Of a stretch of DNA of 64,000 nucleotides, positions 1 through 12,343 are shown in pieces. The translations under genes were made by a program, and so were the position numbers. The stretch comes from Cornus controversa (lineage: Eukaryota > Streptophyta > Magnoliopsida > Cornales > Cornaceae): positions 63,017,033 to 63,081,032 of the forward strand of contig CM048845.1 of the NCBI GenBank assembly GCA_026545225.1, read 5' to 3'. Each line of letters starts with the position of its first letter. Within the stretch, counting starts at the first letter, position 1. A model generated the notes under the pieces. The model was not told where the DNA came from, ran no database searches, and saw nothing but the letters and a program-made list of their open reading frames with translations.

Positions 1-313
1 CCACTAGCATACTATTTTTTCTATCATAAAAACAAGATGATTAAGAAAGAAAAAAAACCATTGAATCAATAATCACTGGCATTTTTTCTTACAAGAGTGG
101 ACATAATCAACTAATTTTCCACATAGATTGATCAGATATACGGAGATCAATTCACTGAAATCCAAATTTCACGAGAGATAAATAAAGATCTTTGAGCAGA
201 ATGTACTGAGAACCAAAATCTGCCATTTTTGTACCTCCAAACAAGAAAATCGTGTTTTAATGAGGCACAATTCTCCTTAATAATCCCTAATAATTTCAAC
301 ATTAGATGCCCCC

Positions 314-412
314 TTATTCTACAATAATCCAAGCAGCAGCTCCATGAGTCTGCTCAGAACTGGTCGATTCCTCCTGAGCCATTCGTTCTCCCCCCTCGGT
401 GTTTGCCAGCCA
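314..412 (-). CDS. possible last coding exon of a gene continuing off the left edge
   Basis: On the minus strand a TCTAG acceptor at 413-417 opens a GC-richer stretch that stays open and ends in a stop. Two frames are open: one ends WIIVE with TAA at 314-316, the other ends MELLLGLL with TAG at 319-321, so the frame cannot be fixed without the upstream exon. Composition differs clearly from the AT-rich surroundings, and what lies between 1 and 313 would then be 3' UTR. I do not recognise the product. It may instead be chance open sequence. Confidence 0.35.
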   Translation of the reverse strand, partial: WLANTEGGERMAQEESTSSEQTHGAAAWIIVE

Positions 413-2489
413 CTAGAGCAAGTAAGAGGCATCACATTCATATTTAAAGAGCTTAAGAAAATTATACAACTCTCATAAGCTAACCGTCATTAATAATGCA
501 TATTGCCATAACTTGAAAGTTGAAATCAAGGTCAGCAAAGAAATGAAACCTATAATAAGAATGGTGCAAATCTGCAATAACATGCACATCGCTAGGAATA
601 AACTATGTACAAAAGTGGACAGCATTGAGAAGAGAAAATCGCAGTGGACTAAAATGAGTCCATAAACACACCCGTTGAGGAAGAGGAAGTGACAGCCAAA
701 AGCAAGGAAAGATACTGCATATGCTTAATAGTAACTTCAGTCAAATATAATAACTGTTCTTGTGTATGCTTAAGGCAACACAGGTTTCAAACAGTGGGCA
801 ACTCATCTTGAGCTCGGTATACATTACAGTGATTTGCATATCTAGGGAAGCATATTCCAAGATGGATAGTAGTTACAAATAGAACTTAATTAGACCCACA
901 AAGCTAGAGAGGTTCACAGAAATTTACACTGTAAATAATAGAGTAAGTTCTTACCAAGAAGATAGAAGAGGTAAGATAAAAACTTGAACAGATGGAGATC
1001 GTGCTTGAGTAAAATCGCTAATTTAAGAGAAAGGGAAACTAATTGTCCAAATGCAAAAACATATGTAAGCATGACCAGGGAAAGACATATCAAAAATGAA
1101 TAGTATTACAGCCAACCAAAAATGAAGATAAACCATAAGCATGTCATCCGGGGAAAACATAAATCCAAAGTGGAAAGCTCTAATAACAAATTACTCTACA
1201 ACATGAAAGAACAGCCTGTCTGCTCAAAGACTTGTTATTGATTGCCACTTCAATGGCATTCACATAAATAGTTTACAAATGAGTGAAGATAAAGAAATCG
1301 AGTGTTATGCTTAGGAGATAGAATATGCTAGTTCATACTAGATGCCACTAAATTTTCAAAGGAGTTTTATATCGTTCAACTCCTCCATCCCTCCCTCCCT
1401 CTCCCTCCCCTTTTTGGGTTATGCCACACTCACAACCATTCTAAATTTGGTTCCTTTAACTTCTAAAAGAAACATCTTGAGTAACGATCTCTGAAGTTCA
1501 CACCAGGGTGCAAGAGACTCCAATGCCTTCACCAAAGAATAAAATTTTGTGAAATACACATCATCTCAATCACATTTCAAGTATAGAGGAGTGTCAAGAT
1601 TAAGAGATGCAGGGGAGCTTTTGGATTGTATATTGAGTTAACAACTGTATTCATCCAATATATCATTTACCTCAATATCCGCATGATCTTATTTGAGTGA
1701 TTCCTCTCAAGATAAATTCAATATATCACACGATATAACAACCAAAATCACAAAATCTTGCTAAAAGCATGGACCTGTTACTATACCACCCAATGCAGCC
1801 TCTTCTGTGGGTTTATGACAAATTTCAGACTCTTATCTCTTTTGCAATGCAAACAACTACTAATGTATTTCCTTCTCTGTAAGAAAGAACTTACCACTTA
1901 GCTTTTGTTTTTTCATTTTAAGTCATCCTTTCCTTTTAAAATTTGCAATTCACCCAAAAGGAAAAGACCAAAAAGCAAAAGTAAAAAAGAAATTGAGACA
2001 AAGTTAACAAAGTCAATCACCATCAAATAAACACAAGTTGCTTATATATATACACATTTTTCTTTCTTCTATTCTCTTTTTTTTTCCCTTTCTTCTTCTT
2101 TCAGCTTTTTGCTAGATCAAACAATTAGTTTCATCCCAGATTAAGCAAATTCGCATCGTTTATACCTTAATAGCCTTTACAATGTCATGGGGGCTTTGTC
2201 CACCAAACAAACAACTGTTGTGGCTGAGAATTTGATTATTTATAGCAACTCTTCATCTTTTATAGGCATCAATATTTACTTTTCTTTCTTAAAGGCATAT
2301 GAGCCCTATAAACTCCATCTATTACCACAACAACTACTGGGCACTTGCTCTCTAAAGTTTTTCACTTGTTTTTACAAAATTACTTTCTCAAAGGTAATAG
2401 AATCTTTATGTTTCAAAAGTTAGAAGCTCCTTCTTCCAAAACGACAATATTTAGAACTGTTATTACTATTTGATAAAACAATAGTCAAC
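413..2489. other. no gene recognised; probable intronic or flanking DNA
   Basis: No open frame with coding character was found. If the exon at 314-412 is real, this is probably intron of the same minus-strand gene. A pyrimidine-rich stretch lies around 1380-1410 and another at 2060-2110. Confidence 0.4.
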
Positions 2490-2880
2490 AATATTGTTCT
2501 CTTTGGGCTCACCCTCACAGCTTAAAAAATGTTATTAGCATATGGTGTGCATCCCCTTATATTCTCAACAACTTCTACCTTCCCAAGTGATGTGGGAACC
2601 CATTCACAGGTGTCCACCACGTTCCCGCACACGTGTCCTCAAGTGCGTGCCTCAAGAGGCTGGCCCACCTGCATGGCTCAAGTCTACACACTTCAGGTTA
2701 GGCATTACCATCTATTAAGCCCCACCACCACAGTCAACACTATTATCCGCTTTGGGCTCCCCTGCTTTAAAACACATTGTTAACATATGGTGCTCAATTC
2801 TCCCCTATATTCTCAGCAACTTTTGCCTTCCAGCAACTTTTGCCTTCCCAAGCAATGTGAAATCCTGTCCACAGGTGTGT
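2490..2880. repeat. diverged direct duplication, about 250 bp apart
   Basis: The block starting near 2500 (CTTTGGGCTC, then GCATATGGTG, TATTCTCA and CTTCCCAAG) recurs from about 2750 in the same order with substitutions and small indels. The two copies are in direct orientation. Nothing here encodes a recognisable protein; it looks like a dispersed genomic repeat that has been tandemly copied. Confidence 0.6.
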
Positions 2881-2884
2881 ATTA

Positions 2885-3640
2885 TGTCACACCCCAAACC
2901 CTGAATTACAAAGAATTCAACTTCTACCCGAGAATCCAAAGTGTGATAATCAGAAACTTGCTTAACAACCATTACAAAAGTCATGATTTATAACTTTTCA
3001 CAATACAAATGTCCATTGAATCCATTGGATCTCAAGAATATCCAAAAAATCAAAATATTTATCAAAATGAATTGCTCAATGCCTAGTCCTCCAAACATCA
3101 CATACAACAAGATTACTCACGTAACTCACCTTATTAGAACTTAACTCATAACATTGTACATGGACAATTTAGAACCTTAAGAATTTATTGTTTTCACTGC
3201 CCAATTAAAAACAATGAGACCATGTATGACAATACCATGCAACACATTTTGAGTGTTTCAACCCCAAGATCCTAGCAATCCTACGCGCCTCACAAGGACG
3301 CTACGATGGCCTCTAGAGGTGGTGGGCATTCCACCCACTCAACAATTCAGTCACACTAGGTTCCGCCATTACAATTCAATTGGATTCAACATGCCTCTTT
3401 TTGACAAAATATCACTTTTCTCATCACATTGGCATACCACAAAAAAAGCCGTTTTCAGAGTTTAATATAGTAAAGAATCGTTTGAGACTTCTCAAACAAG
3501 ATAAGGGATGCCAAAATAACATAACATTGGAGAACAGAGAACTTCCTACCTTGAATTCCTTTTCTTTTTTTTTATTTCTATGCATCCTGTTTAAATCCAT
3601 AGTATCAACAATAATCCCTAATAATATAAAATCTCAGTAA
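2885..3640 (-). mobile_element. LTR-like fragment, minus orientation
   Basis: The plus strand begins TGTCACACCCCAAACC, the reverse complement of the GGGGTGTGACA-type end shared by the long LTRs at 24050-29182 and 44285-46551 in this window. The following noncoding sequence has the feel of a long Ty3/gypsy-type LTR. I could not find its other end or a matching 5-bp target duplication, so the right limit is arbitrary. Confidence 0.35.
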
Positions 3641-3646
3641 AAGCAA

Positions 3647-3860
3647 GTGCTTGCTTAATTTGCTTGTGCAGTCGCTCTAACAGACCATCCACCCAAGAAA
3701 AATACTCTGCATCAGATTGTTCCACACAGAAATCAAGCAATTTCTTTAGCACCTCATTCTCTTGGGGACTTTCCTACAAGTATTTTTTTTGTCTAGCAGC
3801 CTTTTCTCTATCATTTGTCTTCTTTACTGCATTTTCTTTTCTCACTCTTTTCTCTCTTTC
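3647..3860 (-). pseudogene. coding-like remnant of unknown identity
   Basis: The minus strand reads as a lysine/arginine-rich segment followed by a hydrophilic helical stretch (contains LLDFCVEQSDAEYFSWVDGL), with one in-frame TAG between the two parts. Amino-acid use looks protein-like, but I cannot name a family. It could be a transposon-derived or captured gene fragment, or chance. Confidence 0.2.
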
Positions 3861-3989
3861 TTCGCGCAACTGTCTTTCTCAATCTCTCTATTCCTTTTTT
3901 TTACAGTGTGTTGAGTTTGTGTCTGTATATTATATTTTGGTATACGTGATGTGTTTATAGGGCTCCACTAGCTGCATAATCACAGCTAG

Positions 3990-5171
3990 TATTCACAGAC
4001 AACAGTTGTAGTTCAACAACCCATCTAGTGCAAATTTGAATTTGAAACTTCAAGTATAATGGCTGCGTAATTGCAGCCTTCATATACAGAACATGGTTGT
4101 ATGATTGCATAATGATATCTTTATATTGACAGTGACATACAATAATACAATATATATCAAATGGTCAGCTGACTAAGTTGTCAGAGCTGTTGGTCTTCAC
4201 CGTGTGAATTTGACTTTTAATTGGGTAACTACTACTGAAAAGACTAATCAGAATTTTTATTTTAATGTGACAGCAGGTTTACTCAAATGGAAACTATTGG
4301 CATCAGTTCTCTTTTTCCTTCTTCAAGACTTTCTAAAAGGGAAATTGATCCCTTCAAAAAGTTTCCATTCCAAAAATATTTATTTACTCTATTTCTTCCT
4401 TTCTTAAAGTATTCTCTTTCCTATATATATATATTGTTTCTTGATGATAGTCCATATAATGCATATACCAATTTGACTACGTATTTATCATCTCTATCTT
4501 TTCTATTCATATACATAGTCTCGATTTGACTATAGCATAATGAAACCAATTGATCGTCATGTTCATTCCCCAAGGAAAATTAAAATAATGTTACACTAAA
4601 ATAAATGCTTGGATTAGTAGGCTACAAAAATTTGTGTTTATTGTATCGGAGAATATCAATTACTGATAATATGCTAATAAAATGTGGTATTTAGTAACTT
4701 GGAACCCGTACCCATACAAGAACCCACTTGCAAATGTGACACAAATATAGTTCAAGACTAACCAAACATATGATAGAATATGTTTTAGATTTGTTATTAA
4801 ATATTAGAAAATAGGTCATCACACTATCATTGTATATATTCTCCTAATTTTTACTTCTAATTGTCCATGTTACTGTAACATAGTTGTTTACATATTATCC
4901 AGTGTTGACTCTTGGTATTTTATAAATGGCATACTAGTAATCATGAATTTTCAATGCAATATTGTAACTCTATTGTTTACATGTTATCCAGTGGTTAGTT
5001 TTGGTATTGTATAACTTGCATATTAGTACTTATGAATTTTCATTGCTATGTTGCCATATAGTTAAAAAAAAAAACATTAAAAGATGATCAGAATTGATCT
5101 TATGCATGAAGGTAAATCCACTAGCATGCCACTAAAGGGGAAAACATATATATATTATCTTGCACATGTCT
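3990..5171. other. intergenic AT-rich DNA, no gene seen
   Basis: No coding exon was recognised. The only structure noted is a diverged duplication at 4885-5060. Confidence 0.5.
4885..5060. repeat. two-copy tandem duplication, period 89 bp
   Basis: TGTTTACATATTATCCAG at 4885 recurs as TGTTTACATGTTATCCAG at 4974, and the rest of the unit (GGTATTTTATAA, CATGAATTTTCAATGC) follows in both copies with scattered changes. Confidence 0.75.
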
Positions 5172-5179
5172 GTAGCATG

Positions 5180-5811
5180 TAGGGGTGTTACTTGGGTTGG
5201 GCAACCCGAACCCAGCCTGATTTTTTATGAGCTTGGGCAACTATTTTTACAATTAGAGTTGAGCTTGGGCTGAAAAACCTCAACCCGAACTTAATTAGGG
5301 TTGGGCTTGGGTTGAGGTGCCAACAACCCGAGTCCAACCCGAACCCGAATTGTAATATTATTTTTATACATATTTTTTATTTTAAATATATTATATATAA
5401 TATTCAAATTATGATAACCTTTTTCTTTTCAATTTCCTTTATTTAAATCTTAATTTATTGTATGTTAACACTTTGGATAATTAATTTCCTAAAAATTTGT
5501 TTGTAATTTTTTAGAAATTTGCATTAAGTTTTTAATTTTGTGTGTGTTTAGGAGTAATCTAATGTGAAATTTATTAAAGATCACTTTAAATTTTTAACAT
5601 TGAGATTGGTGATATAGATAACCCGAATTAACCCGACTTTCTAACCCGAAATCTCAACCCGAGTTTAAAAATTTAAGGATGGGTTGAGCTAGGGTTGAGT
5701 AGTTAGGGTTGGAAGTAAGGTTAGAATTGAGTTAAGGTTGAACATTTTATATGTAGGGTTGAGCCCGAGTTGTACCTCTAACCCGTCCAACCCGCCCAAG
5801 TTGCAGCCCTA
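5180..5811. mobile_element. 632-bp nonautonomous hAT-type transposon
   Basis: The ends are imperfect inverted repeats: TAGGGGTGTTACTTGGG at the left, and TAGGGCTGCAACTTGGG when the right end is read on the minus strand. The element is flanked by a perfect 8-bp target duplication, GTAGCATG, at 5172-5179 and 5812-5819. An 8-bp duplication with TAGGG-type ends fits the hAT superfamily. Subterminal regions are packed with AACCC/GGGTT motifs; the centre is AT-rich and has no open frame, so it cannot make its own transposase. A diverged relative lies in MYB intron 2 (57486-58076). Confidence 0.88.
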
Positions 5812-6185
5812 GTAGCATGTAAACTATAGAGGATTAAAATAGATAACCATTTTGACCCAATGGTTATAGATCAGACTGTTAAACTTGAGAACATGGGTTA
5901 AAGTCTAAGGTGGTTGGCATTTTTGTTCAAATAATACCTGAGGTTTAAGCCTATAACTAATTCACCCAGCCCAATGTCCACAATAACCAGATGTCCAGAC
6001 CTACACTGGGTCATATCATTTTTAATATAGATACAATGGCATAACTAACAGTTTTACAACCCAAAAGGATTTACGATTTTATTTGACTATGATAAACAAA
6101 ATATTACAACTCACACCCACAAAAGGGAGGTGCTCCAGCTATTCACAACAAAAGCTACAATATGGTATCGAGGAAAGCATTGATC

Positions 6186-6208
6186 GAGAGAGAGAGAGAG
6201 AGAGAGAG
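6186..6208. repeat. GA microsatellite
   Basis: An uninterrupted run of GA dinucleotides of about 23 bases in otherwise unremarkable intergenic DNA. Confidence 0.95.
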
Positions 6209-6289
6209 TTTAATCGTTGCATAGAACATAGAAACATGATTGAAAACAATTGTCAACTCAACTCAACAAAACCTTTTTCAAACTACTTA

Positions 6290-6775
6290 TAAATCCTATT
6301 TTTCCATTCCGCTCTATCTAAGGTCATAAACTCAGTCAAGTCACATGTTATCATATATCTCCTTAGTAACTCCATACATGTTAATTTGGTCTTCCCCTTG
6401 CATTATCCTCGATGTGGACCATATCACTCTTCCTAAATGGTGCACATAGTGGTCTTCTTTGCAAGTTTGCATATCCAAACCATCTTAACTGATTCTATCT
6501 CATTTTATTTCTAATTGGTACTACTTCAACCATCTTAACTGATTCTATCTCATTTTATTTCTAATTGGTACTACTTCAACCATCTCAGAAATATGTTATC
6601 TCTAACTCTATCTTTTCTTATCTTGCGGCACATTTATTTCGACATTGGCATTTCCACCTCACCCATTTTATGCATATGTTGTTTATTAGTTTTACAACAT
6701 TCTATTTCATGAAGAATGGCTAGTGTAATAGCGGTTTTATAGAAATTTCCTTTAAATCTTAGAGGGATACGCCGA
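6290..6775 (-). mobile_element. LINE retrotransposon fragment (distal reverse-transcriptase ORF)
   Basis: Read on the minus strand, pieces resemble the C-terminal part of plant LINE ORF2 proteins: RFKGNFYKTAITLA, then a KMGEVEM segment, RKIRKDRVRDN, LRWFGYANLQRRP, RGRPKLTCMELL and LDRAEW. These follow the usual order of the LINE region after the polymerase domain. Stops and frame changes break it, so it is a dead relic. It contains a recent 50-bp tandem duplication. Confidence 0.75.
6480..6579. repeat. perfect 2 x 50-bp tandem duplication inside the LINE relic
   Basis: The unit starting CCATCTTAACTGATTC at 6480 is repeated without change from 6530. Identity of the two copies implies the duplication is much younger than the decayed LINE sequence around it. 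Confidence 0.9.
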
Positions 6776-7230
6776 TCACACAATTAAAAACAATTATATG
6801 CGATTATTTTGGAAGGGGGATGATTGTAAGCAGCATATGCAACTCCCTAACCCACCTACCAAAAGCAATCACCTTCCAGACTACTTGCCCCATAGAGAGA
6901 GGAGGGAAAAAAGGGTGGGGAGGAGAGAATTTATTGTAGAAGTACACACAGGTTATCAAAATGAGCTAAAAAATTTAGACGAATAGGAAAAGGAAAAAAA
7001 ATAAAGGCAAATTCATGTCACCCAAGTAGATACACATACACAGATAAAAACAGTCCCACAGTGGCGCGCACAGAGCCTCAAGAACATATAAAGGAAATAG
7101 AGTCAATTAACCAAATAAACCAAGTAAAAGCGTATTGGGCAGTCACCTATCTTTTAAAGTTAAATACAAAATAAATTTACAAATCCAGATAAAAATAAAC
7201 CACATTCATATAACTCAGCTAGTTAAGATT
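6776..7230. other. 3' flank/UTR of the minus-strand gene; no other gene
   Basis: This lies directly downstream of the stop codon of the 7231-12343 gene and probably includes its 3' UTR. No coding signal was seen. Confidence 0.5.
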
Positions 7231-10200
7231 TCACATTACCATAAAGGCCATAAAGTTTTCCCTTGGACGGCCTCTTCGAAGTCGAGAAACATATGGAATT
7301 TGAACCCCAGAACCTCCAAGAGAATCTTGCCGGGTGACAACAGGTCTCACATCTGACCGGACATATTGAACAGGCCTGACACGAGACCTCGGAGATGACC
7401 GGCCATGTCCAGAACTTTTTACTGAAGAGATCAACTTTCCACTATCTTCCCTGGATTCTACTTCTGAAAGCTCTTCAATATATCGTTTTGTGGGCTTCCT
7501 AACTCTTTTGGCTGCTTTCTGTTCCACATAAATTTCTTCACTAATAGAATCACCTTCCAAGCTAGGATTTCTTGTTCTCTTACCAGAAACATTTAGAAGA
7601 TTTTCTGTTTGATTATTGTGGCTGATTGGTGAACCTCTGCAGTCCTCATTCATTGCTCCAACTACTGGATCCTTGGCAAGTGTACCAATCACACCCTCAC
7701 AGCTTTCTTCTTTACCCTTCTTCACTACTCTATTATCTTTAATTACAAAAGTTGTAGTTGTAACATCACAAGAATTAGTCAATCCCATGGCAATCCTCCT
7801 TTTAAGCCACTGCTTGTCTTTGACAGAAGTTTCCCTTCCAAACGTTGCTTTAAAAGTTTCTTGTAGTTCCTTCACTGATAGGTTTTCCAAGCATATTTCC
7901 CCCTGTAACTTAGAAAAATCAGGCTTTGAACTAGTACAAACAGCACCAGTTGACATTCCACTTTCAGTCGGTTCACCTAGAGGGTTTGAGCATTCCCCAG
8001 CAGTCCCAGACTGATCAATCTGGCTGCCATGTGAACTCAGTGCCAATGAAGGAACAACTTCCTGCAAAGGGAATTTCAGATTGAATCTTCTCATCAGTAG
8101 AAATAAACTTATCACGCTGGTCAGAACACCGGCTGTCTACAACCATAAAAGCATAAGAAAGATCCACAAACAAACTCTCTTCCAGATTAACCTTTTGCAA
8201 CATCTCCTCAATATACTAGAAAAGGCATCAAAGGCCAAAAAGAATCCAGTATAACTAATAACTTGATGAGCTGAAATTAACACTAATTTTTAGATATGGC
8301 AGAAAAAATGCAAATGAAAAGAATAGTAGTGGTAATAGTAAGTGGTTGTTTTGACCAGGGGAAAAAAATAAAGCACAAAAATGTGGGGTGAACCTAAGCA
8401 CAGAATGACAAGAAACAGGCAACCCAAATAAATAGGATTCCTAATTTTGGCACGCCAGCCATAGGCCTGATTAGTTAAAATGACAATTTTTATATCCATT
8501 CAACTATGTGAAAGAAGGGAAAAAAGTGCTTCATATTGTAACAAGGCCAAACAATACCTCAAGTCGAGCATTTAATTTCCCCAAACCAATTCCTGTGTCA
8601 AGCTGAGCATTTGACTTCGCCACATCAGCTTCCGCATTCTCAGATTGTAAAGTACCTGGCTCATATATCTCATTCAGATAAACATATGACAAATAACCGA
8701 TAAAAAATAATGGCAAAAAAATCCAGCAAATAGATCTGATGTGCCCAAACACCAATGTGTTGACATCAAAACAAGGTTTTAAACCCCAAAAGTTAGAGAA
8801 AGCCATATCAAGAAAATATTAAAGTATGTACCATCTTGAAAACATATTAAGCTTTTTGTTCTAATTTTAGAATATACAACTCCATGAATTGAGGGATTCC
8901 TAAAGTAAACAAAGTTACAGGAAGAGTGGAAAAAAGCCCATAAACTGTACACGACTGGAACAGCACCATCATCATAATGTAGTGGCATATAATAAAATAA
9001 AATTTAGAAATAATTGACCTTCAGAACCTTCTAATCGGGTCTTGCCAGAAGGAAATCCATCGTTGGAAGCGTATCCTACAGTCTGCCCAGTGTCTGCAGA
9101 AAAATGCATTACACTCTTCTCATCTTCAAGCAAATCCTCAACTTCCATAACTTCATCATCTGTTGCAGGCACTAATCTCCCATCGCCCTCAACCTAGCAA
9201 TAGACAAAAGAGTTTTAGTTCCTAAATTTGCACTTAAAGAAAGCCATCACTGAGGAAAAATGAGAAGAAATGAACAAGAGGTGCAAAACAAACCAGGCAA
9301 AGCAAGAGCAGAACTTTTTGTTAACAATATTCATTTACAAGAAGCCACAGTTTCATAAAGCCAACAAGAGAAGCACAAAGGAAAACAAGATGTCAAACCA
9401 AGAATAGAGAAATCACAAAGAATGGACAAAGACACAGCAAGCCCACCCCACCGAACTAGCACCAAGCATTCCACACACCACTTGCAAAGCTGTTGCTACA
9501 ATAGTGATGCTCTACCCATCATGTTTTTGAGTGTATACAGTGTAGAGCTCCATTACAGATTCCAAAAGAATAGAACTACTGCTGGGAAACAAGGCCTAAG
9601 CAGTGTTTCCTGGACAACATTAGGGAACAAGTCTACCAATCATTTAAAAAGAACCTATTCAATCACATATCAATTATCCCCCCTAGAGTTGCCATTTGGG
9701 AAAAACACTGAAACCAGGAATCCTTTAGAATACACTCCCTAATGAACTGATCAAATCACTCAATTCTTCTGTGATACTAAACACCTCCAAGATTTTAATG
9801 ATAAAACCTAAGCACATTCAGGTCTCCATCCAAGTACAAATGGAGATTCCTAGAAGGGTCTGACATATCACTACCATCGTATCAGATATCTGCTGTTACG
9901 TAACATAACAGTCTGGAAAGGTTGGTTACACCTCGATATATTGGGATGTAAGAAACTCACAGTATATCGGTTGTTATGTAATGTATACTGGTCGTAAAAG
10001 CATAAATGAAAAATAAATAAATAAATAAATCTGGCCTAACTAGACCTCAATTTTTCTCATTTCTTCAACTTCTACTCTCCCAACTCATATTAGAGGCTTC
10101 ATATACTAATTTGTAGGTAACACAACAAGATCTAAGGTTTATTTTCAGATCTGAGCTACCAGTTCATTAGATCTGTCATCTTTTATATATATATATATAT

Positions 10201-12343
10201 AAAAATCTGTTTAGGACTTCAGATTTTATTACTTGGATGTTGTTTCTTAACTCAGTTAAGCACCTAAATTTGAATAAATTACGTGCTTATTCAAATGAGT
10301 TTGAAAATGCAATTCACATACCACTTAAGAAGAATAAGTTTCACTTGAAATTTTAAGTGAATGAGACCTCACTTATCACTTAAAATTCGAAAAAGAATAT
10401 CAAAAAATTTCTCAATTTATAATTAGCACTTAAATTCATCTCTCAAAATTTTCAATATTTAACTTTCAATTTTATCAAACTTCACCTTAGTATAGCATGA
10501 ATATTTTCTCTCCACATATAAATCTATGTTTGGCAAGATGGCTAGGATCATCAGGAACCTACATGCTGTTACCATTATTATTATTTTCCTTTTCTCTTTA
10601 TTTCTTTTTCAATGGTAACTGACCAAAATCATGAATCCAATGTATAAAATATCGGGCTGTTTCTTTTCTAAGATTTATAAATTACAGGTCACATTTTCTA
10701 ATTAATATTTGTATAAGTTAGTGCAGGGTTCTTCACAATAAATGTTACTTTGTTCTTAATATAACTTAAAAGAAAATAAAATCCAATACTATAAGTAAAA
10801 CAGTTTAAGTGTCACAACATTGACATATTGAAAACATTAAAATGTAACAAATAAGGATCAAAACATGCATATGATAGAGTTTTTAGTGGTTTGCAAGTGA
10901 TTACAAAAGTTCACATCATCGATAAAAACTCTCCTCAAGAACCTAACAGCTAAAGAAAAGTTGTCCTCTTTTTTGGGTCAATATCTTACAAGATGACTCT
11001 AACAAGACTAACTTTCATAATTTCTTTTCTATCACCTTTAACAATTCTAATAAAGTATTCTCTTAATAAAAGAAAAGGATCTAAAACAATTCTTCATACC
11101 CCAAAAATTGAAAGAGAGAGAGAGAAAGAAAGTGGTTTGCTAGCTCAATCCTCTATGTACATCAAGGATCATCAACCAATAAAATTTAATAACAATTACC
11201 ATTGATGGTAACTAATTGAAAATGTTGTCAATCTCTTGACCAATCACCAGCATCAATTAAAGAAATACAAAGAAGTGCTTAGCTTCTTAAGCATGGCAAG
11301 TTGAAGAAATTTCTATGTAGTAATAGTTAGCTAAGAAACAATAAAAACTATCTAATGGAATTTATGTTGTTTGGAATGAATGGAATTCAAAACGGGATTG
11401 GATTTGAAGGGATTTCAAATACCTAAATAGTGCTTTGAAATCCCATGAAAAATAGCCAGATTTCATGGAATTTGAAATTTACAAAAGTAAAATTTGTAGT
11501 TTACCCAACTCTATTTTCTAATTTATTCCAAACGCAAAAAATGGAATTTCATTTTAAATCATTTCCTTTTTCGAAATCCAATTCCCACAAAGATTGGATT
11601 TTAAAAAAGTACGGGAATTGAAAAGATTTGAAGAAATCCCACTTTTGCACTTCAAATAAACTGGAACATAAGATACTTAGAAAGGGGTACAAGTTAGTAA
11701 ATAGGAATTTCCTGTAAATTTCAAATACCATGAAACTCAACCATTTTTCACGGGATTTCAAAACTCAGTATCTAAAATCCCTTCAAATCCAATCCCTTTA
11801 CAATTCTAAACAATTATAATCCCATGTTAGAATCCAAATCTTGCCAAATCTCGTCATTTAAAGCAATGGACATTGCATAACATTTGAATAAAATGATTAT
11901 ATGCTAAGTCCGGTTTTTCCGAATGTAACAATGTTCTAAGCCACCAAAGCTTTTAAATGTATAATTTTATCCACAAATTCTATTCCCAAGTTTAAAAAGC
12001 CTGAGCATTTTTAATCAAAATAGAATACTAGGAACCAATTTGGTGCCCACGATGTCTTAGTGTAAAACGAATAACCAAAAATGTTTATAATGCTTTCATC
12101 AATTCATTCTAAGCAATTACTAATTAAAATCTATATGTGGAATACCTGATATTCAATCTTTTTCGACCTAAAGATTTAACTTTCTTTCCAGGAGAAAAAA
12201 AAAATTACATATACCCGAACGAGCTTGTAGACAACGGGATCAGCAATCTGCTTTACCGAAGACACCACGTAGTTAGTTTTGGCAACTGTTCCATCCTCGA
12301 ACTTAGCTTCAACATTTGCCTCAACTCCAATCACTGTTTCCAT
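7231..12343 (-). CDS. uncharacterised nuclear-type protein with AT-hook-like motif, six coding exons
   Basis: Exons on the minus strand: 12343-12215, 9193-9019, 8655-8558, 8215-8192, 8061-7231, with phases that join cleanly (0, 1, 0, 0); a noncoding exon ends at 12710, so five coding exons plus one UTR exon in this model. The product is about 418 aa. It opens METVIGVEANVEAKFEDGTV, has an acidic stretch near residue 60, a conserved-looking helical block at about 203-236 (KELQETF, WLKRRIAMGL), a basic KRVRKPTKR segment, and an RLRRGRPREN AT-hook-like motif near residue 407. Basic motifs suggest a nuclear, DNA- or chromatin-associated role, but that is inference; I do not recognise a named family. 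The 24-nt exon 8215-8192 depends on a donor AAG|GTTAAT; reading through instead adds about 56 codons and stops. The METV start is chosen because the upstream exon has no in-frame alternative. Confidence 0.8.
9194..12214 (-). other. first coding intron of the AT-hook gene (3.0 kb)
   Basis: Bounded by donor CGG|GTATAT at 12215/12214 and acceptor TTGCTAG at 9194-9200, read on the minus strand. It holds a foldback element (11366-11815), an (AAAT)n tract near 10010-10030 and an (AT)n tract at 10183-10200. No coding sequence was seen. Confidence 0.75.
11366..11815. mobile_element. foldback MITE-like element in the intron
   Basis: The left arm (GGGATTGGATTTGAAGGG, then TTTGAAATCCC, then TGAAAAAT) is matched in inverted orientation by the right arm, which on the minus strand reads GGGATTGGATTTGAAGGG, TTTGAAATCCC, TGAAAAAT. 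The arms are about 90-100 bp and face each other across an AT-rich centre. No transposase; exact ends and target duplication could not be fixed. Confidence 0.75.

Noticed and set aside
7616-8014. 132-codon plus-strand frame
   Set aside because: Antisense of the last exon of the AT-hook gene, whose minus-strand frame is continuous and has family-like motifs.
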